A DNA stretch of 64,000 bases from Mesorhizobium sp. (GTDB taxonomy: Bacteria > Pseudomonadota > Alphaproteobacteria > Rhizobiales > Rhizobiaceae). The translations under genes and the position numbers were made by a program. Below are positions 26,320 to 36,506 of this stretch, piece after piece. The notes below the pieces were generated by a model. It made no database searches. It was not told the origin of the DNA and saw nothing but the letters and a program-made list of their open reading frames with translations. The stretch's first letter is position 1; each line of letters opens with the position of its first letter. The stretch covers positions 62,001 to 126,000 of the forward strand of contig SAQG01000014.1 in NCBI GenBank assembly GCA_004020315.1, written 5' to 3'.

Positions 26320-27573
26320 TCACCGTCCGGTGTGCACGGCGAGCGTTTCCAGCCCATGGAAATGATAGGTGTCGCGAAAGCGCGGCTGTTCGGCGAGATG
26401 CAGCCGCGGTAGGCGCTCGAACAGGGTCTTCAGCGATACCTGCAATTCGAGCCGGGCGAGCGGCGCGCCGATGCAGAAATGAATGCCGGCGCCGAACGAG
26501 ACGTTCTTCTGGTCCGCACGATCCGGCCTGAAGGCGAAGGGTTTGGCAAAGGCAGCCGGGTCATGATTGGCCATGCCGAGCAGCAGGCCGATCGTCTCGC
26601 CCGGCCTTGCGATGACACCAGCGCCGGCCTCAATCTCCTCATAGGCATAGCGCGTGAACATGTGCAGCGGCGCGTCGAAGCGCAGGCATTCCTCGACGGT
26701 CGCCGCGGTGGCTTCTGCAGAAACGAAGAAGCGGCGGGGGTCGCCACCTTGCGCGAGGATAGAGCGCACCGCATTGCCGGTCTGGTGAACGGTTGCCTCG
26801 TGGCCGGCATTGAGCAGCAGGATAGCCGAGGACACCAACTCGTCCTCCGAGAGTTTTTGGCCATCGTCTTGCGCCGAGATCAGCAGCGACAACAGATCGT
26901 CACCGGGTTTCTTCCGCCGTTCCGCGACATAGCCGCGCAGGAAATCCGAAAAATCATGTGCTGCGCGATTGGCAGTCTCTTCCGTTTCGCGTGTGCGGCC
27001 GTGCATGTACATGGCGACCATCTGATGCGACCAGTCGAGCAATTGCGGCCCCATCTCGACCGGCACGCCGAGCATCTCGGCAATGATGGTGATCGGCAAA
27101 GGCGAGGCGAAGGCTGGCAGCAGATCGACCTGGCCCGGTTCGAAACGGTCGATCAACTCGTTGGCGAGCGCCTCGACACGCGGCCTGAGCCGCTCGACCT
27201 GACGCGTGACGAAGGCGCGGTTGACCAGCGTTCTGAGCCTGGTGTGCACGGGTGGCTCCAGCTCCAGCATCGAATTGGCCTCGATGCCGTCGAAGGCGCT
27301 GAGATGCGTGCGGTCCTGGCCGATGCGGCTTCTGTCGGGGATGCCGGACGGATTCTGGCGGCCGAAGCGGCGGTCGCGCAACAGCCGGTTGACGTCGTCG
27401 AAGCCGCCGAAGCACCAGAAGCCGAACTCTTCCCAGAAGAAGGCGTTCGACGCGCCATGCATGAAGGCATAGGCCTCATAGGGGTTCTGGAAGAAAGCCG
27501 GCTCGTGCGGGTCCAGCCGCACATGGCGGGTGGAGGGATCTAAGGCAAGATAGGTCGGCATCAATTTGGTCAT
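26320..27573 (-). CDS. Cytochrome P450
   Basis: A 417-residue soluble bacterial P450. The heme-cysteine loop is FGAGIHFCIGAPLARLEL near the C-terminus, the I-helix oxygen-binding motif is LLLNAGHEATVHQTGN, and the K-helix ExxR is EECLRFD. It lacks a membrane anchor and would need ferredoxin partners encoded elsewhere. The frame begins with a TTG at 27582, but ATG 27573 is the likely start. It is divergent from the FAD oxidase gene, about 104 bases apart. The substrate is unknown. Confidence 0.95.
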   Translation of the reverse strand: MTKLMPTYLALDPSTRHVRLDPHEPAFFQNPYEAYAFMHGASNAFFWEEFGFWCFGGFDDVNRLLRDRRFGRQNPSGIPDRSRIGQDRTHLSAFDGIEANSMLELEPPVHTRLRTLVNRAFVTRQVERLRPRVEALANELIDRFEPGQVDLLPAFASPLPITIIAEMLGVPVEMGPQLLDWSHQMVAMYMHGRTRETEETANRAAHDFSDFLRGYVAERRKKPGDDLLSLLISAQDDGQKLSEDELVSSAILLLNAGHEATVHQTGNAVRSILAQGGDPRRFFVSAEATAATVEECLRFDAPLHMFTRYAYEEIEAGAGVIARPGETIGLLLGMANHDPAAFAKPFAFRPDRADQKNVSFGAGIHFCIGAPLARLELQVSLKTLFERLPRLHLAEQPRFRDTYHFHGLETLAVHTGR

Positions 27574-27677
27574 GCCAGACAATTAACGCGGCTTGCCAGC
27601 TTGGTGCCAGACCGTATGTTGGCGCGCGACAGCCAATGAGTTGAGCCAGCCGATGCGGCTGCGGAAAGACTGACTTG

Positions 27678-28781
27678 ATGAATGTGATCGTGGTTGGCGC
27701 AGGCATTGCGGGGCTTTCGACGGCATGGTCGCTGGTCAAGGCCGGGCACCGGGTCTCGATCGTCGAGCAGGGGCCGATTCCCAATCCGCTTGCCGCCTCG
27801 GGCGATCATCACCGCATCATCTGGCGAGCCTATGGTGCAGCCTCGGGTTATGGCCGGCTGATCACCGAAGCCTATGAGGCCTGGGACGAGATGTGGGCCG
27901 ATCTCGGCGAAAACCATCTCGACCCGCGCGGCTTCATCTGCATTTCACGCGAGCCGGGTGACGAAGCCGAGGAATACCGCGAAGGCATGGAAGCCGGGAA
28001 CTATCCGTTCGAATTGTTCGAGCCGGACGCCGCGGCTAAACGATGGCCCTTCCTGCAGCCTGGCTCGTTCCGCTACGCGTATTTTTCGCCGGAGGGTGGT
28101 GCGCTGCATTGCCGCAAGATCGCGGCGGGGCTCGCCAGATGGCTGCGGACGAACGGCGCCAATGTCTACGAAAACAGCAAGGTGGTAGAAGTTGACGCCG
28201 AGGCCGGCCGCATCGTGCTTGAAAGCGGCGAGACGATGCAGGCCGACCGCATCGTCATCGCCGCCGGAGCCTGGGTGCTAAAACTGTTTCCGGAACTGGA
28301 CGGCGACCTGAAGACCTGGCGCACCGCGCTTGCCTATGTCGAACCGCCGGCGGATCTGAAAGCGGCATGGCAGGCAGCCCCTGTCATCCTCGATGTCGGC
28401 GGCGCTGTCGACGGCTACGTGATCCCGCCATCCGGCGGCGCCGGCATGAAATTCGGCTCGGGCCTGCACAGGGTGCCGACCAGCGACGCCGACTGGAACC
28501 GCCAGCCGGTAGCGGGCGAGGGCGAGGCGATCCGCAACCTGTTTTCGCCGCCGATCGCCCGCATCGAGGAGTACAGGCTCACCGAGGTCGTCACCTGCGC
28601 CTACACCTTCACCGCCGACGAAAAGTTCCTGGCGCATGAGAAGGGCAGATGCCTAGTCGTCTCAGCCTGCTCCGGCCACGGCTACAAGTTCGGTGCGGCG
28701 GTCGGCAGGCGTGTCGCGGCGACAGTCGGCAATGGCGACGTCGGCGGCTTGAAGGCGTGGCTGCGAGCGGAGGCGGTCTGA
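27678..28781 (+). CDS. FAD-dependent oxidoreductase (DAO, sarcosine-oxidase-like)
   Basis: A 367-residue flavoprotein. The N-terminal dinucleotide motif is VIVVGAGIAGLSTAWSLVKAG. The C-terminal FAD motif is CLVVSACSGHGYKFGAAVGRRVA, as in monomeric sarcosine oxidase and N-methyl amino acid oxidases, where the cysteine of SACSGHGYK-type motifs carries the flavin. It would oxidise a secondary amine or amino acid to an aldehyde/imine plus hydrogen peroxide. The frame includes a TTG codon at 27675; ATG 27678 is taken as start. The real substrate is not predictable. Confidence 0.88.
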   Translation: MNVIVVGAGIAGLSTAWSLVKAGHRVSIVEQGPIPNPLAASGDHHRIIWRAYGAASGYGRLITEAYEAWDEMWADLGENHLDPRGFICISREPGDEAEEYREGMEAGNYPFELFEPDAAAKRWPFLQPGSFRYAYFSPEGGALHCRKIAAGLARWLRTNGANVYENSKVVEVDAEAGRIVLESGETMQADRIVIAAGAWVLKLFPELDGDLKTWRTALAYVEPPADLKAAWQAAPVILDVGGAVDGYVIPPSGGAGMKFGSGLHRVPTSDADWNRQPVAGEGEAIRNLFSPPIARIEEYRLTEVVTCAYTFTADEKFLAHEKGRCLVVSACSGHGYKFGAAVGRRVAATVGNGDVGGLKAWLRAEAV

Positions 28782-28782
28782 C

Positions 28783-29373
28783 CTAATACCGGCAGTGCCG
28801 CGGAATACGCACCTGCCGCCAGCGCGACGAGCCTTCCCGGACCAGAACCCGGCGCGCCACAGTCTGGTAGGAGGCGGGGACCTCGACGATCCGCCGCTGC
28901 TCCGGCTGCACCAGAACCTCTTCGGCCACACTCTCGTACTCGGCGGGACTGACGACGCGCCGTAGGCGCTCCGGCTGCACCACCACGGTCTCGGCCACGC
29001 GTTCATAGCGCGCCTTGTGCCTGATCTTGCACAGGACCTTCCGACCATTGATGACGCGCCATTCCCAGGAGTAGCCGCCGTCATTGACCTTCACCGTGCG
29101 GTAGATGGTGCGGCTGATGGCGGGCACGATCTCGTAGCTGACACGCGCCGGTGCGATCTGCACCACGCGCTCGCGGGTCCCGTAGATCGCCGGAACATAC
29201 TCGACCTGCTGGCCGGCCGGGCTGATGAGCACGTTTTCGTAGACTGTTTCGTAGACGGACGGCCTGTTGACCTGCTCGTAGCATTCGACGGCGCGACCGC
29301 CAGCAGCCGTTTCCGACACCATGCCGAGAACGGCAAGGCTGGCGACGGCCAAGGAAGCAGGGTTCCCGATCAT
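28783..29373 (-). CDS. Secreted protein with six degenerate ~23-residue repeats
   Basis: A 196-residue protein with a probable signal peptide (MIGNPASLAVASLAVLGMVSETAAG). The mature part is made of about six repeats of roughly 23 residues, with the pattern PAxYExVxExVLVxPExxRxV; the clearest are KARYERVAETVVVQPERLRR and PAEYESVAEEVLVQPEQRRI. The alternating hydrophobic/charged pattern points to beta-strands. It has cysteines near the N-terminus (ECYEQ), in the middle (VLCKIRH) and at the end (RHCRY). I do not recognise a named family; homologs probably exist in other rhizobia. Its function is unknown. A palindrome lies 31 bases upstream. Confidence 0.75.
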   Translation of the reverse strand: MIGNPASLAVASLAVLGMVSETAAGGRAVECYEQVNRPSVYETVYENVLISPAGQQVEYVPAIYGTRERVVQIAPARVSYEIVPAISRTIYRTVKVNDGGYSWEWRVINGRKVLCKIRHKARYERVAETVVVQPERLRRVVSPAEYESVAEEVLVQPEQRRIVEVPASYQTVARRVLVREGSSRWRQVRIPRHCRY

Positions 29374-29403
29374 GGCACTCCCCCTGTTTGAACCTTCAGC
29401 GCA

Positions 29404-29419
29404 AATTCAACGTTGAATT
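29404..29419. promoter_or_regulatory. Perfect 16-bp palindrome upstream of the repeat-protein gene
   Basis: AATTCAACGTTGAATT is its own reverse complement. It sits 31-46 bases before the start of the minus-strand secreted protein gene, where an operator would be expected, and about 175 bases before the clpP promoter. The regulator is unknown. Confidence 0.4.
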
Positions 29420-29594
29420 GTAGGGGAAGCCGTGTCGCGCGAAAGCAGTTTCGAGATATTTCGTTAAGCGACGCGGTTAAGAAAGTGCTACGCGGCAGCG
29501 CCGCCGCACCGCTTCAAGAGCAGCCGGCGCAGCTTCGGGCGAATTCTGTGCAGAAACCTTGATTCGACTTAACCGGATGGCTAGGAGGGGCGGC

Positions 29595-29624
29595 CTTGCG
29601 CTAGGGTGAGCCGACATCCTATTT
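29595..29624 (+). promoter_or_regulatory. Candidate heat-shock (RpoH) promoter of clpP
   Basis: CTTGCG (29595-29600) and CTATTT (29619-29624) are separated by 18 bases, close to the alphaproteobacterial sigma-32 pattern CTTG...CTATAT. It lies about 84 bases before the clpP start, and clpP is a classical heat-shock gene. The match is partial, so this is tentative. Confidence 0.45.
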
Positions 29625-29707
29625 ACAGGATAACGATCCAGAACCGATTCTGCCCCGACTTGCTAATCTCCCGGCGCCGGAATCCCATCTTCAATAAGGG
29701 ATAGTCC

Positions 29708-30337
29708 ATGAAGAACCCCGTCGAAACCTACATGAACCTCGTTCCGATGGTGGTCGAACAGACCAATCGCGGCGAGCGGGCCTACGACATTTTCTCGCGG
29801 CTCCTGAAAGAGCGCATCATTTTCATCACCGGTCCCGTCGAGGACGGCATGGCGACGCTGGTCTGCGCGCAGCTCCTGTTCCTCGAAGCGGAGAATCCGA
29901 AGAAGGAAATCAACCTCTACATCAATTCGCCCGGCGGTGTCGTCACCTCGGGCATGGCGATCTACGACACCATGCAGTTCATCAAGCCGGCGGTGGCGAC
30001 GCTGTGCATCGGCCAGGCGGCCTCGATGGGCTCGCTGCTTCTCACCGCAGGCGAGAAGGGCATGCGCTTCGCCACCCCGAACGCCCGCATCATGGTCCAT
30101 CAGCCTTCCGGTGGCTTCCAGGGCCAGGCTTCCGACATCGAGCGCCACGCCCAGGACATCATCAAGCTGAAGCGTCGTCTCAACGAGGTCTATGTCAAGC
30201 ACACCGGCAAGAGCTACGACGAGATTGAAAAGACGCTCGACCGCGACCACTTCATGACCGCCGACGAGGCGAAGGATTTCGGTCTCATCGACAAGGTCAT
30301 TTCGTCGCGTGAGCCGATCGAAGGTATTGCCACATAA
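29708..30337 (+). CDS. clpP: ATP-dependent Clp protease proteolytic subunit
   Basis: A 209-residue serine peptidase that forms the tetradecameric barrel of ClpXP/ClpAP. The catalytic serine lies in [11 protein letters not shown], the histidine in IMVHQPSGG and the aspartate in LDRDHFM. The hydrophobic pocket segment [19 protein letters not shown] is normal. AAGGG precedes the ATG. clpX follows after about 300 bases, with a hairpin between them. Rhizobia may carry several clpP genes; its position next to clpX and lon suggests this is the housekeeping one. Confidence 0.97.
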   Translation: MKNPVETYMNLVPMVVEQTNRGERAYDIFSRLLKERIIFITGPVEDGMATLVCAQLLFLEAENPKKEINLYINSPGGVVTSGMAIYDTMQFIKPAVATLCIGQAASMGSLLLTAGEKGMRFATPNARIMVHQPSGGFQGQASDIERHAQDIIKLKRRLNEVYVKHTGKSYDEIEKTLDRDHFMTADEAKDFGLIDKVISSREPIEGIAT

Positions 30338-30376
30338 GCCTGGTGGCAGTTGGATAGTGGGGAAAACACGCTTTTG

Positions 30377-30395
30377 ATGCCGCTTGCGGCATTTC
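30377..30395 (+). terminator. Weak terminator-like hairpin after clpP
   Basis: ATGCCGC (30377-30383) and GCGGCAT (30386-30392) form a perfect 7-bp stem followed by only TTTC. It lies 40 bases past the clpP stop. It may stop or slow transcription before clpX. Confidence 0.4.
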
Positions 30396-30633
30396 GGCCA
30401 CAATTGGCTGTTCCCTCGACGGGAGCAATTGCCTACGTTAAGCCTATGTTGATTTTCGACGGCTTAGCTTTGTGCGGGGTTGGTGCGAATCATTGCGACG
30501 TTTTCTGATATGTGTTTCGTACGGAATGCGTTGCGGGAGCCGGAATACTGGCGGCGGCGATTTCCCGCGATAGATTGAACATATGCGCCCTTTCAACCAG
30601 ACCATCGGCGGGCGGCTATGAAAGGACATGAAA

Positions 30634-31908
<1,275 letters not shown>

Positions 31909-31935
31909 CGTGAGCCTCTGCAATGGAAATTCTTT

Positions 31936-31964
31936 AAACGGCGCCGTGAGGCGCCGTTTTGTTG
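31936..31964 (+). terminator. Rho-independent terminator of clpX
   Basis: AAACGGCGCC (31936-31945) and GGCGCCGTTT (31950-31959) form a perfect 10-bp stem with GTGA loop, followed by TGTTGTT. It begins 27 bases after the clpX stop. Confidence 0.9.
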
Positions 31965-32194
31965 TTGTAGACGGGCCGACTTGTAATGAACGGATTGTGA
32001 CAGATTGGATGAACGGTTTCGTGTTGACCCTTGATCTTTGCCCCCCGTGCCTCCAACTAACTGAGGAAGGCCGGGGTGCCGAATTCTGTGCTGTAAAACT
32101 CCCGTCACAAACGGTGGTAGGCGGAACGATCCTCGGTCGTTAATATGAGATTCGCGGTTGGCCGATTGGCGGTCGCGACATGAAAGGTTGGACA

Positions 32195-34606
32195 ATGGCC
32201 AAAATATCCAAGGCTCCCAGCGACGGCGTCTTCGCAGTCCTCCCACTGCGCGACATCGTGGTGTTTCCGCACATGATCGTTCCGCTCTTCGTCGGGCGTG
32301 AAAAGTCGATCAAGGCGCTGGAAGAGGTGATGGGTCAGGAAAAGCAGATCCTGCTTGCGACCCAGATGAATGCCGCCGATGACGATCCCGAGTCCGATGC
32401 GATCTTCGACATCGGCACGCTCGCCAATGTGCTGCAATTGCTGAAGCTGCCGGACGGCACCGTAAAGGTGCTGGTCGAAGGCGCCTCGCGCGCGAAAATC
32501 GTCTCGTTCACCGACCGTGCCGACTTCCACGAGGCCCACGCCGCGGCGCTGGTCGAACCGGATGAGGAAGAGGTCGAGGTCGAGGCGCTGGCCCGCTCCG
32601 TCGTCACCGACTTCGAGAACTACGTCAAGCTGAACAAGAAGATCTCGCCCGAAGTGGTGGGCGCCGCCAGCCAGATCGACGACTATTCGAAGCTCGCCGA
32701 TACGGTTGCTTCGCATCTTGCCATCAAGATCCCCGAGAAGCAGGAGATGCTGGCCACGCTTTCGGTCAAGGAGCGGCTGGAAAAGGCTATGGGCTTCATG
32801 GAAGCCGAAATCTCCGTCCTGCAGGTCGAGAAGCGCATCCGCTCGCGCGTCAAGCGCCAGATGGAGAAGACGCAGCGCGAATACTACCTCAACGAGCAGA
32901 TGAAGGCGATCCAGAAGGAGCTCGGCGAGGGCGAGGACGGCCGCGACGAGGCCGCCGAGATCGAGGCGCGCATCAAGAAGACCAAGCTCTCCAAGGAGGC
33001 CCGCGAAAAGGCGGAAGCCGAACTGAAGAAGCTGCGGACGATGTCGCCGATGTCGGCTGAATCGACCGTTGTGCGCAATTATCTCGACTGGATCCTGTCG
33101 ATACCGTGGGGCAAGAACTCCAAGGTCAAGCATGATTTGGCTTTCGCGCAGAATGTGCTCGACACCGACCATTTCGGCCTCGACAAGGTCAAGGACCGCA
33201 TCGTCGAATATCTCGCTGTGCAGAGCCGCCAGAAGAAGCTGAAGGGGCCGATCCTGTGCCTCGTCGGACCTCCCGGCGTCGGGAAGACCTCGCTCGGCAA
33301 GTCGATCGCCAAGGCGACGGGCCGCGAGTTCATCCGCATGGCGCTGGGCGGCGTGCGCGACGAGGCCGAAATCCGCGGTCACCGACGCACCTATATCGGC
33401 TCGATGCCCGGCAAGGTCATCCAGTCGATGAAGAAGGCGAAGAAGTCCAATCCGCTCTTCCTGCTCGACGAGATCGACAAGATGGGCCAGGATTTCCGCG
33501 GCGACCCGTCGTCGGCGTTGCTCGAGGTGCTCGATCCCGAGCAGAACTCGACCTTCATGGATCACTACCTCGAGGTCGAATACGACCTGTCGAGCGTTAT
33601 GTTCGTGACGACGGCGAACACGCTGAACATCCCTGCGCCTTTGATGGACCGCATGGAGATCATCCGTATCGCCGGCTATACCGAGGACGAGAAGATCGAG
33701 ATCGCCAAGCGCCACCTGATGCCCAAGGTGATCCGCGATCATGCGCTGCAGCCGAAGGAGTTCTCCGTCGGCGAGGACGCGATCCGCGGCATCATCCAGA
33801 CCTACACCCGTGAAGCGGGCGTCAGGAGCCTGGAGCGCGAGCTGATGAAGCTCGGCCGCAAGGCGGTGACCGAGATCCTGAAGACGAAGAAGAAGACGGT
33901 CGACATCACGGCGGACAATCTCGCCGATTACCTGGGTGTCCCGCGCTTCCGCTTCGGTCAGGTCGAGGCCGACGATCAGGTCGGCGTCGTCACCGGGCTC
34001 GCCTGGACGGAAGTCGGCGGCGAGCTGCTGACGATCGAAGGCGTCATGATGCCCGGCAAGGGCCGCATGACCGTGACCGGCAATCTGCGCGACGTGATGA
34101 AGGAATCGATCTCGGCGGCGGCCTCCTATGTCCGTTCGCGGGCCATCGATTTCGGCGTCGAGCCGCCGCTGTTCGACAAGCGTGATATCCACGTCCACGT
34201 CCCCGAGGGCGCAACGCCCAAGGACGGACCGTCGGCGGGCGTGGCGATGGCGACGGCGATCGTCTCCGTGCTGACCGGCATCCCGGTCAGGGCCGATGTG
34301 GCGATGACCGGCGAGATCACGCTGCGCGGCAGGGTGCTGCCGATCGGCGGGCTCAAGGAGAAGCTGCTTGCAGCACTTCGCGGCGGCATCAAGAAGGTGC
34401 TGATCCCGGAAGACAACGCCAAGGATCTGGCGGAGATTCCGGACAACGTGAAGAACGGTATGGAGATCGTTCCGGTCGCGCGGGTCGGCGAAGTCTTGCG
34501 CCATGCGCTGGTGCGTATGCCGGAGCCGATCGAGTGGGTCGAACCGGTCAATGCGCCGGCTGCGGTGGATGCCGGAGACGACGCCAGCAAGTCGCTAGCT
34601 CATTAG
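32195..34606 (+). CDS. lon: Lon ATP-dependent serine protease
   Basis: An 803-residue LonA protease. In order: an N-terminal substrate-binding domain ([23 protein letters not shown]), a coiled-coil region, an AAA+ module with Walker [16 protein letters not shown] and Walker [12 protein letters not shown], and a C-terminal protease domain with the Ser-Lys dyad ([17 protein letters not shown], and the lysine in [13 protein letters not shown]). Full family length. The frame opens at 32180; ATG 32195 follows GAAAGG. It degrades misfolded and short-lived regulators. Two strong terminators follow. Confidence 0.98.
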   Translation: MAKISKAPSDGVFAVLPLRDIVVFPHMIVPLFVGREKSIKALEEVMGQEKQILLATQMNAADDDPESDAIFDIGTLANVLQLLKLPDGTVKVLVEGASRAKIVSFTDRADFHEAHAAALVEPDEEEVEVEALARSVVTDFENYVKLNKKISPEVVGAASQIDDYSKLADTVASHLAIKIPEKQEMLATLSVKERLEKAMGFMEAEISVLQVEKRIRSRVKRQMEKTQREYYLNEQMKAIQKELGEGEDGRDEAAEIEARIKKTKLSKEAREKAEAELKKLRTMSPMSAESTVVRNYLDWILSIPWGKNSKVKHDLAFAQNVLDTDHFGLDKVKDRIVEYLAVQSRQKKLKGPILCLVGPPGVGKTSLGKSIAKATGREFIRMALGGVRDEAEIRGHRRTYIGSMPGKVIQSMKKAKKSNPLFLLDEIDKMGQDFRGDPSSALLEVLDPEQNSTFMDHYLEVEYDLSSVMFVTTANTLNIPAPLMDRMEIIRIAGYTEDEKIEIAKRHLMPKVIRDHALQPKEFSVGEDAIRGIIQTYTREAGVRSLERELMKLGRKAVTEILKTKKKTVDITADNLADYLGVPRFRFGQVEADDQVGVVTGLAWTEVGGELLTIEGVMMPGKGRMTVTGNLRDVMKESISAAASYVRSRAIDFGVEPPLFDKRDIHVHVPEGATPKDGPSAGVAMATAIVSVLTGIPVRADVAMTGEITLRGRVLPIGGLKEKLLAALRGGIKKVLIPEDNAKDLAEIPDNVKNGMEIVPVARVGEVLRHALVRMPEPIEWVEPVNAPAAVDAGDDASKSLAH

Positions 34607-34636
34607 TTCTTTCTAAAGTTGCAATGCACAAGAGAG

Positions 34637-34661
34637 AGCCGGGTCCAGCGCCCGGCTTTTT
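34637..34661 (+). terminator. First terminator after lon
   Basis: AGCCGGG (34637-34643) pairs with CCCGGCT (34651-34657) around a 7-base loop and runs into TTTTT. It lies 31 bases after the lon stop. Confidence 0.85.
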
Positions 34662-34667
34662 CATGTG

Positions 34668-34694
34668 AAAAACCCCGGAATTCCGGGGTTTTTT
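34668..34694. terminator. Second, perfectly palindromic terminator after lon
   Basis: AAAAACCCCGG (34668-34678) and CCGGGGTTTTT (34683-34693) flank AATT, giving a perfect 26-base palindrome with A and T tracts at both ends. It can act in both directions and insulates hup from lon. Confidence 0.85.
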
Positions 34695-34717
34695 CGACTC
34701 TTGTGACGCTTTTCGAC

Positions 34718-34746
34718 TTGGTTGCGGAAGCGCTTCTTTCTAAAGT
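34718..34746 (+). promoter_or_regulatory. Candidate hup promoter
   Basis: TTGGTT (34718-34723) and TAAAGT (34741-34746) are separated by 17 bases, about 55 bases before the hup ATG and after the lon terminators. The -10 is a weak match. Confidence 0.35.
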
Positions 34747-34800
34747 CCGTTTCCTGCCGGATGAGTCGTACGTTCCGGTTTCTCATGGAAGGGAATTTTT

Positions 34801-35073
34801 ATGAACAAGAACGAACTGGTGTCCGCTGTCGCCGATGCCGCGAGTATTTCGAAGGGTGACGCGCAGTCGGCGGTTGATGCGGTGTTCTCCGTCATCACCG
34901 GCGAACTGAAGAAGGGCGGCGATGTCCGGCTTGTCGGCTTCGGAAATTTCACCGTGTCAAAACGCGCTGCCTCGACCGGCCGCAATCCGCAGACCGGCGC
35001 GGAAGTGCAGATTCCGGCGCGTACCGTGCCGAAGTTTTCGGCCGGCAAGGGCCTCAAGGACGCAGTCAACTAA
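34801..35073 (+). CDS. hupB: HU family DNA-binding protein
   Basis: A 90-residue histone-like protein, standard HU length. The signature is GFGNFTVSKRAASTGRNPQTGAEVQIPA, with the DNA-intercalating proline in GRNPQTG. It starts MNKNELVSAVADAASIS and has GAAGGGA before the ATG. It lies directly downstream of lon, as in many proteobacteria. A terminator follows 28 bases after the stop. Confidence 0.97.
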   Translation: MNKNELVSAVADAASISKGDAQSAVDAVFSVITGELKKGGDVRLVGFGNFTVSKRAASTGRNPQTGAEVQIPARTVPKFSAGKGLKDAVN

Positions 35074-35100
35074 GCGCCTTCTCACCCTTTTCAGAGACCA

Positions 35101-35127
35101 GAAAAGCCGGGCATGCCCGGCTTTTCT
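35101..35127 (+). terminator. Rho-independent terminator of hup
   Basis: GAAAAGCCGGG (35101-35111) and CCCGGCTTTTC (35116-35126) form a perfect 11-bp stem around CATG, followed by TTTT. It can also act for the convergent aldo/keto reductase gene. Confidence 0.88.
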
Positions 35128-35177
35128 TTTGCGCCCACTTTGGTGGGCTCATATTCTCGAGATGACTCCGGTCAGGT

Positions 35178-36200
35178 CTATGCCGTCGGCGCATCGGCGC
35201 GCATCAGCCCTTCCTTCTTGAGATCGGCCCAGAGTGCTGGTGGCAGCTTCGCGTCGAGCAGCGACCGGTTGCTTTCGACCTCGCTCGGCCGCTGGCCGCC
35301 GGGGATCACCGACACGACCGAAGGGTGCAGCAGCGGAAATTGCAATGCCGCTTCGATCAGGCGCACGCCGTGGCGTTTGCAGACAGCCTCGATGCGCGTG
35401 ACGCGGTCGATGATGTCCTGCGGCGCCTCGGCATAATTGTAGTAGGCGCCGGGCTTCGGTCCGGTTGCCAGGATGCCGGAATTATACGGCCCGCCGAGAA
35501 CGATGCCGATGCCGCGCTTCTGGCATAGCGGCAGGAAGGATTGCAGCGCCTCCTGCTCCAGCAGCGTATAGCGCCCGGCAAGCAGGAAAAGGTCGAAGTC
35601 GCCACGCTCGGCAAGTGTCTGGGCAACCTGCCATTCGTTGATGCCGCCGCCGAACGCCTTGATGACGCCTTGATCACGCAAGGCCAGCAGCCCGTAATAG
35701 CCCGAGCGCATGAACTCCTCGATGCGCTGGTCCGAGGCCTCTTTGCTGCCATGCGTGAAGATGTCGACGTCATGCACGAAAAGGATGTCGATGCGGTCGA
35801 CGCCGAGGCGCTCGAGCGAGGCTTCGAAGGAGCGCATGACGCCGTCATAGCTGTAGTCGTAGACCTCGCGGCGCGACGGCGTGTCGAAGAACTTGCCGAT
35901 GCCGGTGCGTTGGTCCGGCGGGCAGGCGCGCATGATGCGGCCGACCTTGCTCGACAGCACATAGTCGTCGCGCTTTTTCGAGCGCAGGAACGGGTTGAGC
36001 CGCGTTTCCGACAGGCCAAGCCCGTAGAGCGGCGCGGTGTCGTAGTAACGGCAGCCGACGCGCCAGGCGGTCTCAAGGGTGGCGTTGGCATCCTCATCGG
36101 AGACGGCGCGATAGAGGTTGCCGAGCGGCGCAGTGCCGAAGCCGAGTTCCGTGAACGCGATGCCGCCATTGCCAATGCGGTCGAAATGCCGTGTCTTCAT
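35178..36200 (-). CDS. Aldo/keto reductase, D-threo-aldose (L-fucose) 1-dehydrogenase-like
   Basis: A 340-residue aldo/keto reductase. The start TELGFGTAPLGNLYRAVSDEDANATLETAWRVGCRYYDTAPLYGLGLSE has the catalytic Asp-Tyr and resembles D-threo-aldose 1-dehydrogenases and pyridoxal dehydrogenases. It continues with DYVLSSKVGRIM and IDILFVHDVDIFTHG. Its presence beside a sugar ABC transporter, a FucU/RbsD mutarotase and a creatininase-type protein suggests it oxidises the imported sugar to a lactone. ATG 36200 gives MKTRHFDRIG; the frame extends to 36218. The sugar is not established. Confidence 0.88.
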   Translation of the reverse strand: MKTRHFDRIGNGGIAFTELGFGTAPLGNLYRAVSDEDANATLETAWRVGCRYYDTAPLYGLGLSETRLNPFLRSKKRDDYVLSSKVGRIMRACPPDQRTGIGKFFDTPSRREVYDYSYDGVMRSFEASLERLGVDRIDILFVHDVDIFTHGSKEASDQRIEEFMRSGYYGLLALRDQGVIKAFGGGINEWQVAQTLAERGDFDLFLLAGRYTLLEQEALQSFLPLCQKRGIGIVLGGPYNSGILATGPKPGAYYNYAEAPQDIIDRVTRIEAVCKRHGVRLIEAALQFPLLHPSVVSVIPGGQRPSEVESNRSLLDAKLPPALWADLKKEGLMRADAPTA

Positions 36201-36303
36201 GTTCTGCCGTTTCCTCACCTACGCAATTGCCGTCACACTATCACGCCTGGAGCACCGCAAAAGCACTCCGAGCCGTTGGACACGAATTTTCACGGTGATA
36301 GCA

Positions 36304-36501
36304 TGAGCAAAAACAAGCTGTTCGGGGAAAAAACGTGGCCCAAACATTCAGGCAAGTTTCAGGTTCCGGGAAATTGGTGGAGCCGTCGTGACCAATGCCG
36401 GCACAGATCTGTTCGGGATTGCGCTCGACGAGCTTGGCACGGTGCTGGCTTGGATCGACGAGGGCTGTATCGACGCCGCCCGCCACACCATCATGGAGTA
36501 G
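36304..36501 (+). pseudogene. Possible gene remnant before the creatininase-type gene
   Basis: An ATG at 36304 opens MSKNKLFGEKTWPKHSGKF in one frame. Near 36360 a different frame carries a coherent piece, EIGGAVVTNAGTDLFGIALD, continuing to IDEGCIDAARHTIME and a TAG at 36499-36501. Together these look like the two ends of a gene joined by an internal deletion or frameshift. The last part is also readable as a 37-residue ORF from GTG 36388. I do not recognise the parent family. Confidence 0.3.
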
Positions 36502-36506
36502 GGATC

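Noticed and set aside
32030..32059. Possible sigma-32 promoter of lon (CTTGAT followed by CAACTA)
   Set aside because: The -10 part does not match the CTATAT-type consensus at any acceptable spacing.
32105..34504. A 799-codon open frame antisense to lon
   Set aside because: It is a shadow caused by high GC and codon bias; the sense frame is a complete Lon protease.
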